From Cupriavidus yeoncheonensis (lineage in GTDB: Bacteria; Pseudomonadota; Gammaproteobacteria; Burkholderiales; Burkholderiaceae), in the NCBI RefSeq assembly GCF_905397275.1, contig NZ_CAJPUY010000008.1:1-64000 (forward strand): a stretch of 64,000 bases of DNA. The letters run 5' to 3'. Each line of letters begins with the position of its first letter. Positions within the stretch are counted from its first letter, which is position 1. The notes below the pieces were generated by a model. That model did no database searches and was not told the DNA's origin. It saw nothing but the letters and a program-made list of their open reading frames with translations. Positions 20,106-27,986 of the stretch are shown here, in pieces. The translations under genes were made by a program, and so were the position numbers.

Positions 20106-20805
20106 CGCCATCGGTAGCTGCGCACGTTGCGCGGCAAAGGCTTGTGGCAGACAGAAGCCCGCCGAAGCGGGCTTCTGTTTGTGCAACGGGCCTGAGCTAC
20201 AACGCATTGCGCGGACACCCCGCCATCACCGCAATACTCCTTCCGTCCACCGGACGCTGCCCGTTCGCCGCAGCCTGCTGGACCGCGACTTCAGAATTTC
20301 CGGCCCCGATTGCGCGGGCTCGCTTGCCCCGTCTGCCAGGCCGTTCGTCACTGCGGGGCGAATTCTGCTTGGGCTGGCACATTACGGAAAGAGTAGAACT
20401 ACTCAACCTCGCGCTCTCCTTGGCAAAATTGGCTGCACAGGACCTAACTCGTTTGAGGTGTTCTGCGCGCGCGGCCTTGCACCGCCAGGCCTGGATTGCG
20501 GATCATCACGCCGCCGTCTGCGGCGCAGGGCATCGGTTTGCGATGGTATGGCGCGAACGGCGCTGCGACTTCTCCCGCAGTCGTGCCAAGGCTGCAAGGC
20601 ATCGCGCCGCTGAACGAACACTTTTTTTGTAACGACGGGCTTCCGGCAGCACTGGCCACGCAATCCGGCAATTGCCGTTGCGCGCGAAGTACAGGAAAAT
20701 TTCCGGCCCTCCCGGATATCGGCGGGACACATCGTCCCTACAGCAACCGCCCGGCTCGACCGGTTGAAAGACCTGGCATGGCATCAGCAGAAGGAGCAAG
20801 CACCC
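20106..20805. other. Gene-free 0.7-kb spacer before the response regulator
   Basis: Apart from the terminator at 20152-20180 I see no supported feature. Frames that stay open here have no protein-like composition. A run of seven T bases near 20625 could be part of a weak terminator or promoter; neither is convincing. Confidence 0.5.
20152..20180 (+). terminator. Intrinsic terminator of the acyl-CoA dehydrogenase operon
   Basis: CAGAAGCCCGC-CGAA-GCGGGCTTCTG forms a perfect 11-bp stem with a CGAA tetraloop followed by TTT, 46 bases after the dehydrogenase stop codon. Confidence 0.88.
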
Positions 20806-21426
20806 GTGTCGGGTAACCCATCCATCGTCTACGTGGTTGACGACGACGAGATCGTCTTGTGGCTGTACCGCGAACTGCTTCAGCACCATGGCGTGGTCCT
20901 GAGGCCGTTCACGTCGCCGCGGGCCTTTCTCGACAGCTATTCCCCGAGTCCGTGCGAATGCCTGGTCTGCGACCTGCGCATGCCGGAACTCTGCGGCCTG
21001 GGCGTCCAGAATGAACTGCTTTCCACCGGCGACTGCCTGCCCATCGTCTTCGTCTCCGGCCACGCCGAAGTGTCGTCGGTGGTGGAAGCCATGCGCGTCG
21101 GCGCATTCGATTTCCTCGAAAAACCCGTCGATGGCGAGCGCCTGGTCCGGACGGTGCACGCCGCGCTGGAGCACAGCCGCGGGCTGCACGCGAGGCGGCT
21201 GGCCCTGACCGGGCGCCGCAAGCGCCTGGCCATGCTCACGCCAAAGGAACGCGAGATTGCCGAGCACGTCGCCAGCGGCAAGTCCAGCCGCCAGATCTCC
21301 GAGGCCCTGAGCATCAGCGTGCGCACGGTGGAGAACCATCGCGCGCGCATGACCGAGAAGCTGTCTATCACCTCCGTGGCCGAACTGGTGCGGCTGCTGT
21401 ACGACCTGCCCGGGTCCGGCGTCTGA
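20806..21426 (+). CDS. FixJ-type two-component response regulator
   Basis: A 206-residue response regulator. The receiver domain has the acidic pocket VVDDDE, the phospho-acceptor aspartate in CLVCDLRMPEL, the threonine/serine position in FVSGHAEVSS and the lysine in FDFLEKPVDGERL. The C-terminal LuxR helix-turn-helix is LTPKEREIAEHVASGKSSRQISEALSISVRTVENHRARM. GTG at 20806 is preferred because AAGGAG lies nine bases upstream; a TTG at 20764 would add 14 residues without a ribosome site. No sensor kinase gene is adjacent, so it is an orphan here. Its targets could be the preceding or the following catabolic cluster. Confidence 0.9.
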   Translation: MSGNPSIVYVVDDDEIVLWLYRELLQHHGVVLRPFTSPRAFLDSYSPSPCECLVCDLRMPELCGLGVQNELLSTGDCLPIVFVSGHAEVSSVVEAMRVGAFDFLEKPVDGERLVRTVHAALEHSRGLHARRLALTGRRKRLAMLTPKEREIAEHVASGKSSRQISEALSISVRTVENHRARMTEKLSITSVAELVRLLYDLPGSGV

Positions 21427-21605
21427 ACCGGAACGCCTTCACGTCCTTCCCTGCGTTGGCGAGGCCTGCGGCCTCGCCCGCCGCGCTCGATCTCCGAAGG
21501 ACTCACGGCCGTTGACCTGACGGCTGCCGCCGTTCTTCCGCTGCCTCCCTGTTCACCTCCTGCATGAACGGCTTGACGCGAAGCTTTTTTCGCGCCTAAA
21601 CTTTT

Positions 21606-21622
21606 ATGAACAATACGTTCAT
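21606..21622. promoter_or_regulatory. Palindrome upstream of the monooxygenase gene
   Basis: ATGAAC-AATAC-GTTCAT is a perfect 6-bp inverted repeat with a 5-base spacer, about 85 bases before the monooxygenase ATG, in an AT-rich pocket. Another TTGAAC follows at about 21626. The IclR-type regulator encoded just downstream of the monooxygenase is the likely binder. Confidence 0.55.
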
Positions 21623-21706
21623 TTTTGAACACAAGCCACCAGATGCGGATCGCCCGAAGGAATCCGTCCTGGCGCCCCCACCACTGGCAGACAGCAGGCA
21701 GACAAC

Positions 21707-22846
21707 ATGACTTCACTGAAGATCGGCATCAATGGCGCCGGCATCGGCGGCCTCGCGGCGGCGATTGCGCTGCGCAAGCTCGGCATGGACGTGACCGTGT
21801 ACGAACAGGCTTCCCGCTTCGCGCGGGTAGGCGCCGACATCAACCTGACCCCGAATGCCGTGCGCGCGCTCGATGGCCTTGGCGTCGGCGACGCCTTGCG
21901 CGAAACCGCCGCGCGCCCCACCCACCGCATCAGCCGTACCTGGGACACCGGCGAGGAAACCTCGCGCCTGCCCATGTCCGATGAAGCCGAGCAGCGCTAT
22001 GGCGCGCCGCAGCTCACCATGCACCGCGCCGACCTGATGAGCGCGCTGGAAAGCGCCTTGCCGGCCGCCAAGGTCAGGCTCGGCCACAAGGCCGTGGCGA
22101 TCGAGCGCAATGGCGGCGGCATCACCGTGCGCTTTGCCGATGGCAGCGAAGACGAGGTCGACGTGCTGGTCGGCGCGGACGGCATCCATTCGATGGTGCG
22201 CACCGCCCTGTTCGGCCAGGAGAGCCCGATCTTCACCGGCGTCGTGGCGTACCGCGCGGTGGTACCCGCCGAACGCCTGGCCGGCGTGCCCAACCTCGAT
22301 GCCTTCACCAAGTGGTGGGGCACGGATCCGGCCTCGCAGATCGTCACCTTCCCGCTCAACCGTGGGCGCGACATCTTCATCTTCGCCACCGTGGCGCAGG
22401 CAAGCTGGCGCCATGAGTCGTGGACCACGCCGGGCCGCGTGGAAGACCTGCGCAGCGCCTACGCGGGGTTCCACCCCGAAGCGCGCGTCCTGCTGGACGC
22501 CTGCGACGACGTGCTGATCTCCGCGCTGTACGTGCGCGACCCGCTGCCGTCGTGGTCGGACGGCCATGTCACGCTGATGGGCGATGCCTGCCACCCGATG
22601 ATGCCGTTCATGGCGCAAGGCGCCGGCATGGCGATCGAGGACGGCGTGGTGCTGGCGCGCTGCCTGGCCGAAGCCGCGGGCGACGGCCAGGCCGCCGTGC
22701 CGGCCGCGCTTGCCTGCTACCAGCGCGCCCGCCATGAGCGCACCAGCCGCATCCAGATCGGCTCGCGCAGCAATGCCTGGCTCAAGGAAGGCGGCAACGC
22801 CGACTGGGTGTACGATTACGACGCCTGGAACGTCGCGCTGGGTTGA
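21707..22846 (+). CDS. FAD-dependent monooxygenase, NicC/salicylate-hydroxylase-like
   Basis: A 379-residue group A flavin monooxygenase. It has the dinucleotide fold GAGIGGLAAAIALRKLG, the DG motif VLVGADGIHSMVR and the GD motif VTLMGDACHPMMPFMAQGAGMAIEDG. The C-terminal DWVYDYDAW and the FTKWWGTDP region resemble, from memory, 6-hydroxynicotinate 3-monooxygenase (NicC), which decarboxylates and hydroxylates a pyridine ring; salicylate-type hydroxylases are the main alternative. The neighbouring molybdenum hydroxylase would fit a route that first hydroxylates a heteroaromatic acid. The ribosome site is weak, and a possible operator lies upstream. Confidence 0.82.
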   Translation: MTSLKIGINGAGIGGLAAAIALRKLGMDVTVYEQASRFARVGADINLTPNAVRALDGLGVGDALRETAARPTHRISRTWDTGEETSRLPMSDEAEQRYGAPQLTMHRADLMSALESALPAAKVRLGHKAVAIERNGGGITVRFADGSEDEVDVLVGADGIHSMVRTALFGQESPIFTGVVAYRAVVPAERLAGVPNLDAFTKWWGTDPASQIVTFPLNRGRDIFIFATVAQASWRHESWTTPGRVEDLRSAYAGFHPEARVLLDACDDVLISALYVRDPLPSWSDGHVTLMGDACHPMMPFMAQGAGMAIEDGVVLARCLAEAAGDGQAAVPAALACYQRARHERTSRIQIGSRSNAWLKEGGNADWVYDYDAWNVALG

Positions 22847-22867
22847 TTCCGGCGCTGCATTGCCCGT

Positions 22868-22898
22868 ACGGCCGCGCCTGCGCGGCCGTTTGCCTTTT
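22868..22898 (+). terminator. Hairpin terminator after the monooxygenase gene
   Basis: ACGGCCGCG-CCTG-CGCGGCCGT, a perfect 9-bp stem followed by TTGCCTTTT. It lies 21 bases after the monooxygenase stop and just before the IclR start, so it may attenuate read-through into the regulator gene. Confidence 0.6.
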
Positions 22899-22901
22899 CC
22901 G

Positions 22902-23747
22902 ATGACCATGCCCAAGCAAGCACGCCACGACACCGACGACACTGCCGACAACGACGACGCCAGGGACCAGCAACTGGTCTCGCCCGTCATCCGCGGGCTG
23001 CGGCTGCTGCGCTTCATCGCCGAAGGCGGCTCGACCGCCAACCTCAGCGAGGTAGGCCGGCGCATCGACGTGAACCGCGTCACGGTGATGCGGCTGCTCG
23101 CCACGCTCGAACACGAGGGCATGCTGGAACGCCTGCCGCAGGGCGGGCACGAGGTCGGCTTCGGCTTCCTGAAGCTGGCCGCGCGCGTCCTGGCCGCCAA
23201 CGACCTGACCACGTTCGCGCGGCGCGTGCTGGCGCGGCTGAGCGCTTCGCTGCAGCTCTCGGCCTATCTGGTCGTGCGCGATGGCGGCCACGCGCTCTAC
23301 CTGCTGCGCGATATGCCCAACACCTCGCTGGTCAGCAATATCCAGGTCGGCAGCCGCGTGGCCGCGCACCTGACCACGCCCGGCCGCATGCTGATCGCCG
23401 ATCAGCCCCCCGAGGAACTCCGCGCCTTGCTGGGCGATGACCCGCTGCCGACCGCAACCGGCCAGAGCCCCGCCACGCATGCGCGCCTGGCCGAGATCCT
23501 CGGCGCCGACCGCGAACGCGGCTGCGCGTGGAGCTTCTCCGCCTATGAGGCCGGCATCGATTCCTGCGCCGCGCCCGTGCGCGATGCCAGCGGCGAGGTG
23601 ATTGCCGCGATCAGCGTGGCCGGACCGCAGCAGCGCTTCGAAGCCGACGGCACGCTTCGTGAACGCGCGGAGCGCGAAGTCAAGGCCGCCGCGCGTGACC
23701 TGTCCGCCCTGCTGGGCGACCGCACCGGGAACGGCAGCCGGCGATAG
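22902..23747 (+). CDS. IclR-family transcriptional regulator (first of two)
   Basis: A 281-residue IclR regulator. After an acidic leader rich in D and T, the winged helix runs VIRGLRLLRFIAEGGSTANLSEVGRRIDVNRVTVMRLLATLEHEGMLERL. The effector domain includes SAYLVVRDGGHALYLLRDMP, the VGSRVAAHLTTPGRMLIA block and DSCAAPVRDASGEVIAAISVAGP, the usual C-terminal signature. ATG 22902 or 22908 are both possible starts. It follows the monooxygenase by 55 bp on the same strand and is the likely controller of the palindrome at 21606. It converges on a Bug gene with a minisatellite between them. Confidence 0.88.
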   Translation: MTMPKQARHDTDDTADNDDARDQQLVSPVIRGLRLLRFIAEGGSTANLSEVGRRIDVNRVTVMRLLATLEHEGMLERLPQGGHEVGFGFLKLAARVLAANDLTTFARRVLARLSASLQLSAYLVVRDGGHALYLLRDMPNTSLVSNIQVGSRVAAHLTTPGRMLIADQPPEELRALLGDDPLPTATGQSPATHARLAEILGADRERGCAWSFSAYEAGIDSCAAPVRDASGEVIAAISVAGPQQRFEADGTLRERAEREVKAAARDLSALLGDRTGNGSRR

Positions 23748-23774
23748 CGCAACTGCCCGCGCGAAGTGCAGCCG

Positions 23775-23863
23775 CTATTCGGGCTATTCGGGCTATTCGG
23801 GCTATTCGGGCTATTCGGGCTATTCGGGCTATTCGGGCTATTCGGGCTATTCGGGCTATTCGG
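23775..23863. repeat. 9-bp minisatellite containing in-frame stop codons
   Basis: Nine exact CTATTCGGG units plus a tenth that matches over eight bases. Read on the minus strand, the unit is CCCGAATAG, and the founding copy is GCCGAATAG, the last two codons (Ala-Glu) and TAG stop of the Bug gene. The array therefore expands the end of that gene into the 3' region between convergent genes, and every unit repeats the stop codon in frame. Confidence 0.95.
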
Positions 23864-24887
23864 CCTTGATGTCGTATTCGCGGATCAGCTTCGCCCACGC
23901 GGCGGTTTCTTCGCGGATGCGCGCGGCGAGCGCGTCGGGCGTACTGGCCACCGGCTCCATGCCCTGGCGCTGCAGCTCGGTCCGGACCGCCGCCGTCCCC
24001 AGCAAGGCACGCACCTCGGCAGCCAGTCCGTCGACGGCCGCCGCCGGGGTGGCGCGCGGCACCAGCAGCGCATACCAGGAACTGACGTCGATGCCGGCCA
24101 CGCCCTGCTCGGCCAGCGACGGCACGCCGGGTGCAGCAGGCGAACGCTTCGACTGCGTCACCGCCAGCGCACGCAGCTTGCCCGACTGGATGAACGGCGC
24201 CAGCGTTGGCCACGTGCCCAGCAACACGGGTACCTGGCCGCCCACCACGTCATTGAGCGCCTGCGTCGTGCCTTTGTAGGGCACGTGCATCAGCGTCACG
24301 CCGGCCTTGTGCCGGAACAGCTCTCCGGCCAGGTGCAGGCCGCTGCCGACGCCGGGGCTGGCATAGCCGAGCGGCGTCCCGGCCTGCGCCGACTGCCGCG
24401 CGAGCCGGATCAGCTCCTGCACGGAATTCGCCTTGACCGACGGATGCACGGCCAGCACGTTGGGCGAGCTGGCCAGCAGCGAGACCGGCCGGAAATCACG
24501 CTCCACCTGGTAGGACAGCGCCGGGAACAGCGTCGGGTTGATGGTCAGGTTGCCGGCCGGCACAACGAGCAGCGTGCAGCCATCGCCCGCGGCACGGCGC
24601 ACGGCGTCAATGCCGATATTGCCGTTGGCGCCGGGCTTGTCGTCGACGATGTACGGAACGTTGGCATGCCGCTGCTGCAGCCCGTGCGAGAGCGTGCGCG
24701 CGAGTTGGTCGGCCGGCCCGCCGGCCGGGAACGGCACCACGATGCGCACATTGGCACAGGCGGCCTCGGCGCTCTGCGTTGCGAGGCCGGCCGTAGCCAG
24801 CAGGCCCGCCGCCACGGCAGCGAGCCAAAGGCGCCTGGCAGGGAATCCGGCCAGCCGGCCGCCGTGACTGAAATGACTTTGCTGCAT
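23856..24887 (-). CDS. Bug-family periplasmic substrate-binding protein
   Basis: A 343-residue Bug/TctC-like receptor. A signal peptide of about 42 residues ends near SAEA before ACANVRIVVPFPAGGPADQLAR, the family signature; VAGIDVSSWYALLVPRATP lies in the second lobe. It starts 11 bases after the second IclR gene and is probably in the same transcript. Its stop codon lies in the founding unit of the 9-bp minisatellite, so its mRNA 3' end is unusual. Ligand unknown; context suggests an aromatic or heteroaromatic carboxylate. Confidence 0.88.
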   Translation of the reverse strand: MQQSHFSHGGRLAGFPARRLWLAAVAAGLLATAGLATQSAEAACANVRIVVPFPAGGPADQLARTLSHGLQQRHANVPYIVDDKPGANGNIGIDAVRRAAGDGCTLLVVPAGNLTINPTLFPALSYQVERDFRPVSLLASSPNVLAVHPSVKANSVQELIRLARQSAQAGTPLGYASPGVGSGLHLAGELFRHKAGVTLMHVPYKGTTQALNDVVGGQVPVLLGTWPTLAPFIQSGKLRALAVTQSKRSPAAPGVPSLAEQGVAGIDVSSWYALLVPRATPAAAVDGLAAEVRALLGTAAVRTELQRQGMEPVASTPDALAARIREETAAWAKLIREYDIKAE

Positions 24888-24898
24888 CGGTCGATGGT

Positions 24899-25723
24899 TC
24901 AGCCCAGGCCGAACGGCCGGGGCGGTTCGGGCGGACGGTAGTCGAGCAGCCGCGACAGTTCCGCGGCGGCCCCCCGGACCATTTCCACCATATTGTCGAG
25001 CTGATCCGGCTCGATGCGCGAAGCCGGGATGGTTGCCCCCAGCGCCGCCACCACCTTGCCGGTACGGTCGCGCACGGGCGCCGCGATGGTCGAGATGCTG
25101 GCCTCGAAGAAGCCTTCCTGCAGCACATAGCCGCGTTCGCGGTCGCGCTGGACCATGTCGTAGAGTTCTTCCACCGTGCGCGGCGTGCTTTCCGAGAACA
25201 CCTCCAGCCGCGATTCAGGATACAGCGCGCGCAGCTCGTCCAGCGACAGGTCTTCGAGCAGTACGCGCCCGAGCACCGTGGCGTGCGCCGGCAGCCGCGT
25301 GCCCACGTTGACCGTGCTGGCAAACGGGCGCGGCGACACGGACTTGGCCACGTAGACGATCGAGCGCCCGTCGCGCACCACGAGGTTGCAGGGGTAATGG
25401 ATCTCGTCGCGCAGGCGGTCCAGCAGCGGGCGGCCCAGCTCGGTCAGTTCCAGCGAAGCCAGGTAATCAAAGCCCAGCCGCAGCACCGCCATGCCGAGTC
25501 GGAACTCGCGGCCGCCATCGGTGCGCTCGACGAAGCCCATCATCTCCAGCGTGGCCAGCAGGCGGAACACGGTCGAGCGCGGCACCTTCAGGCGCCGCGC
25601 CAGCTCGGCGGCCGACAGCGTGCGCTCGCGGCTGCTGAACTCCCCCAGCAAGCGCAGGCCGCGCTCCAGCCCGGGCACGATGTACTTGTCCTGGGCGTCT
25701 TCGGGCGGCGATTCGGTGGTCAT
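24899..25723 (-). CDS. IclR-family transcriptional regulator (second of two)
   Basis: A 274-residue IclR protein. The winged helix is LLGEFSSRERTLSAAELARRLKVPRSTVFRLLATLEMMGFVERT; the effector domain shows NLVVRDGRSIVYVAKSV, VGTRLPAHATVLGRVLL and STIAAPVRDRTGKVVAALGATIP. ATG 25723 is the first start before the conserved region. It lies 147 bp after the CoxG-like gene and just before the Bug gene. It may sense the substrate of the molybdenum hydroxylase cluster. It is not a close copy of the first IclR protein, so the two probably respond to different effectors. Confidence 0.88.
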   Translation of the reverse strand: MTTESPPEDAQDKYIVPGLERGLRLLGEFSSRERTLSAAELARRLKVPRSTVFRLLATLEMMGFVERTDGGREFRLGMAVLRLGFDYLASLELTELGRPLLDRLRDEIHYPCNLVVRDGRSIVYVAKSVSPRPFASTVNVGTRLPAHATVLGRVLLEDLSLDELRALYPESRLEVFSESTPRTVEELYDMVQRDRERGYVLQEGFFEASISTIAAPVRDRTGKVVAALGATIPASRIEPDQLDNMVEMVRGAAAELSRLLDYRPPEPPRPFGLG

Positions 25724-25870
25724 GGTCTGTCTCTGAGGTGGCGTGTTATGGCGTTGATAAGGTGCGGGGTGCCGCAGGGGCGGCTCCTCGCCGCTCCCGC
25801 GCCCCGGTAAATGTCCCATATATCACGCCTGAGCCCCGCAGGGTACCCGTCACGCCGACAAACCCCGCGC

Positions 25871-26644
25871 TTATTTCAGGTAGTCGCGCAACCAGCCCGC
25901 GCACTGCTCCCCATACTGGGCCGGCCAGCGCACCACGATGGTTTCGTCGCGGCGGCGCAGTTCCACACAGATGTCGGAGTGCGGCCCGCGTTGCGCCGGC
26001 GCGCGCCCGAACAGCCGGGAGAGCAGCCCGCCGCCATGGCCATTCAGGGCCGGCGCGCCCACGGCATGGCCATTGTTGGGGCCAATGTTGGGGCCATTGC
26101 CGGCGGCCAGTGGCGCCGGCGCGGCAACCGCCGGCATGGCGGCGGCCCGCGGCGCTGCGACCGCGACGGGTGCCGCGCCCGCCACCGCTTGCGCGCCCTG
26201 CGGCGACAGCCGCGCCAGCAGGTTCGCGCCGAACTCGTCCCACATGCGATCGGCCTTGGTCTTCATCACGCTCAGGCCAAAGGTTCCGAGCCGGCCCAGC
26301 ACGTCGACCTGGACCCGGATGCGCAGCTGGGTCGAGCCATCCTCCTGCTCCGTCAGGAAGATCTCGCTGGACTGGCGCAGCGAACTGGCGACGGACGCGT
26401 CCTCGCCGGTGCCCTCGGTGCGCAGGTAATGCGGCGCGCGCGTCTCGACGATCTTCGTGTGCAGGCGGAAGCGTGCATTGATGAACGCGATCTTCACCGC
26501 CATGTGCGCGATGTACTCTACGTCGCTGATGACCTCGATCGATTCCATGCCGGGCACGCAGGCGCCCATCACGTTCGGGTCGAGCAGCAGCTCCCACACG
26601 CGCGCCGGCGGCGCCGCGGTGACCAGGGTCTTTTCAATTTCCAC
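25871..26644 (-). CDS. CoxG-like SRPBCC-fold protein
   Basis: A 257-residue protein. The N-terminal 150 residues are a CoxG/SRPBCC domain (VEIEKTLVTAAPPARVWELLLDPNVMGACVPGMESIEVI), the type that accompanies molybdenum hydroxylases and in CO oxidisers anchors the enzyme to the membrane. A linker rich in A, P, G and N (about residues 160-215) leads to a short C-terminal part with VELRRRDETIVVRWPAQYGEQCAGWLRDYL. GTG 26644 is chosen: GGAG lies about seven bases upstream and the start overlaps the end of the CoxS-like gene by 11 bp, pointing to coupling. Confidence 0.83.
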   Translation of the reverse strand: MEIEKTLVTAAPPARVWELLLDPNVMGACVPGMESIEVISDVEYIAHMAVKIAFINARFRLHTKIVETRAPHYLRTEGTGEDASVASSLRQSSEIFLTEQEDGSTQLRIRVQVDVLGRLGTFGLSVMKTKADRMWDEFGANLLARLSPQGAQAVAGAAPVAVAAPRAAAMPAVAAPAPLAAGNGPNIGPNNGHAVGAPALNGHGGGLLSRLFGRAPAQRGPHSDICVELRRRDETIVVRWPAQYGEQCAGWLRDYLK

Positions 26645-27110
26645 GCATTTTCTCCGCGGCGGACAGGATGGATTCGACGATGCCGACATAGCCCGTGCAG
26701 CGGCACAGGTTGCCGTTCAGCCCGTGGCGGACCTCTTCTTCCGTAGGGTTGGGGTTGTTGGCCAGCAGCGCGCACGACGTCATCAGGAAGCCCGGCGTGC
26801 AGTAGCCGCACTGCAGCCCGCCGCACGCCATGAAGCACTGCTGCAGCGGGTGCAGTTCGCCGTCGGCGGCCAGGCCTTCGACGGTCATCACGTGGCGCCC
26901 ACGCGCCTGCGCGGCGAGCATCAGGCAGGACTTGACGGCCTCGCCGTCGACCAGCACCGTGCACGCGCCGCAGATGCCGGTCTCGCAACCGCGCTTGGTA
27001 CCGGTCAGGTTCAGGTCGTCGCGCAGCAGGTCGGACAGCATGCGCCGCGCCGGGACCTCGACGGTGTGTTCCTCACCGTTGACGGTGACATCGATGGTGA
27101 TCTTGTTCAT
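26634..27110 (-). CDS. CoxS-like [2Fe-2S] subunit of a molybdenum hydroxylase
   Basis: A 158-residue iron-sulfur subunit. The plant-type cluster ligands are in GCETGICGACTVLVDG with a further cysteine in VKSCLML; the second cluster ligands are in CGGLQCGYCTPG and NGNLCRCTGY. It passes electrons from the molybdenum site to the FAD subunit. Length and motif order match CoxS, NdhS and related small subunits. The gene sits nine bases after the medium-subunit gene and overlaps the CoxG-like gene, in the middle of a tight minus-strand operon. Confidence 0.93.
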   Translation of the reverse strand: MNKITIDVTVNGEEHTVEVPARRMLSDLLRDDLNLTGTKRGCETGICGACTVLVDGEAVKSCLMLAAQARGRHVMTVEGLAADGELHPLQQCFMACGGLQCGYCTPGFLMTSCALLANNPNPTEEEVRHGLNGNLCRCTGYVGIVESILSAAEKMRGN

Positions 27111-27119
27111 GGCAACTCC

Positions 27120-27986
27120 TCAGTCCGCGGCCACGCCGAACAATCCGGCGATGGTGCGGCGTGCGACCGTGCGCACGATGTGGCGGCGGAAATCCTCCGA
27201 ACCGCGCATGTCCGATACCGCGTTGATGTCGGCGGCAACGATCTCCGCGGCCTCGGCCGCGAGCTCCGCGGTCACGGCCTTGCCTGTCAGCAGCGCCTCG
27301 GCCCGATGCAGTCGGGCAGGAATGGGCGTGGAAGCGCCGACGGCCAGCCGTGCCTCCACGCAGAAATCGCCCTCGCGCCGTACCGACAGCGCCACGCTGG
27401 CGAGCGGGCGGTGCTCGGCCGCTGTACGCAGGAATCGCGCGTAGCGCCCGTCCGCGCCCGCTGCCGGGGCCGGCAACCGGACCTCGGTAACGATCTCGCC
27501 CGGCGTCAGCGCCGTGACGTAGTAGTCGACGAGGAAGTCTTCGATCGCCAGCACGCGCTCGCCGCCGGGGCCGCTCAGCACGATCTGCGCGCCGAGCGCC
27601 ATCAGGCAGCCCGGTGGGTCGGTGGCCGGATCGGCATAGCAAAGGTTGCCGCCGATGGTGCCCTGGTTGCGCACCTGCGGATTGGCCACGCGCGATGCCA
27701 TGCTGGCGAGCATCGGATAGTGCTGCTGCACGATGGGCGAGCGCGCCACCTCGGCATGCAAGGTCAGCGCGCCGATGCGCAGGCCCTGGTGCGGGTCGAA
27801 CGCGATGCCGCGCAGCGCCTCCAGCTTGCCGAGGTAGACCACATGGCTCGGCGTCAGCATGCGCTGGCGCATGCCGAGCATCAGCGCGGTGCCGCCCGCG
27901 TAGGCGCGGCCGTTGTCGCCGAGGTCCGCCAGCATGCGGCTGGCCTCACCGACCGTGGCCGGCTCCAGGAATTCGAAATCACGCAT
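27120..27986 (-). CDS. CoxM-like FAD subunit of a molybdenum hydroxylase
   Basis: A 288-residue FAD-binding subunit. FEFLEPATVGEASRML opens the family fold; AYAGGTALMLGMRQRM is the first FAD pyrophosphate-binding loop and VRNQGTIGGNLCYADPATDPP the second, with DFLVDYYVTALTPGEIVTEVRLP later. ATG 27986 gives an 8-bp overlap with the end of the large-subunit gene. In related enzymes this subunit hands electrons to NAD+ or a membrane acceptor; which applies here cannot be told. Confidence 0.92.
   Translation of the reverse strand: MRDFEFLEPATVGEASRMLADLGDNGRAYAGGTALMLGMRQRMLTPSHVVYLGKLEALRGIAFDPHQGLRIGALTLHAEVARSPIVQQHYPMLASMASRVANPQVRNQGTIGGNLCYADPATDPPGCLMALGAQIVLSGPGGERVLAIEDFLVDYYVTALTPGEIVTEVRLPAPAAGADGRYARFLRTAAEHRPLASVALSVRREGDFCVEARLAVGASTPIPARLHRAEALLTGKAVTAELAAEAAEIVAADINAVSDMRGSEDFRRHIVRTVARRTIAGLFGVAAD

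Noticed and set aside
20144..20632. A 162-codon frame in the gap before the response regulator
   Set aside because: It begins inside a terminator hairpin, lacks a ribosome site and shows no domain.
23766..23870. CRISPR-like array
   Set aside because: The units are 9 bp, contiguous and without spacers; it is a simple minisatellite.
23766..24941. A protein with an LFG repeat at its N-terminus (plus strand)
   Set aside because: All frames are open through a 9-bp repeat without plus-strand stops, and the remainder is antisense to the Bug and IclR genes.
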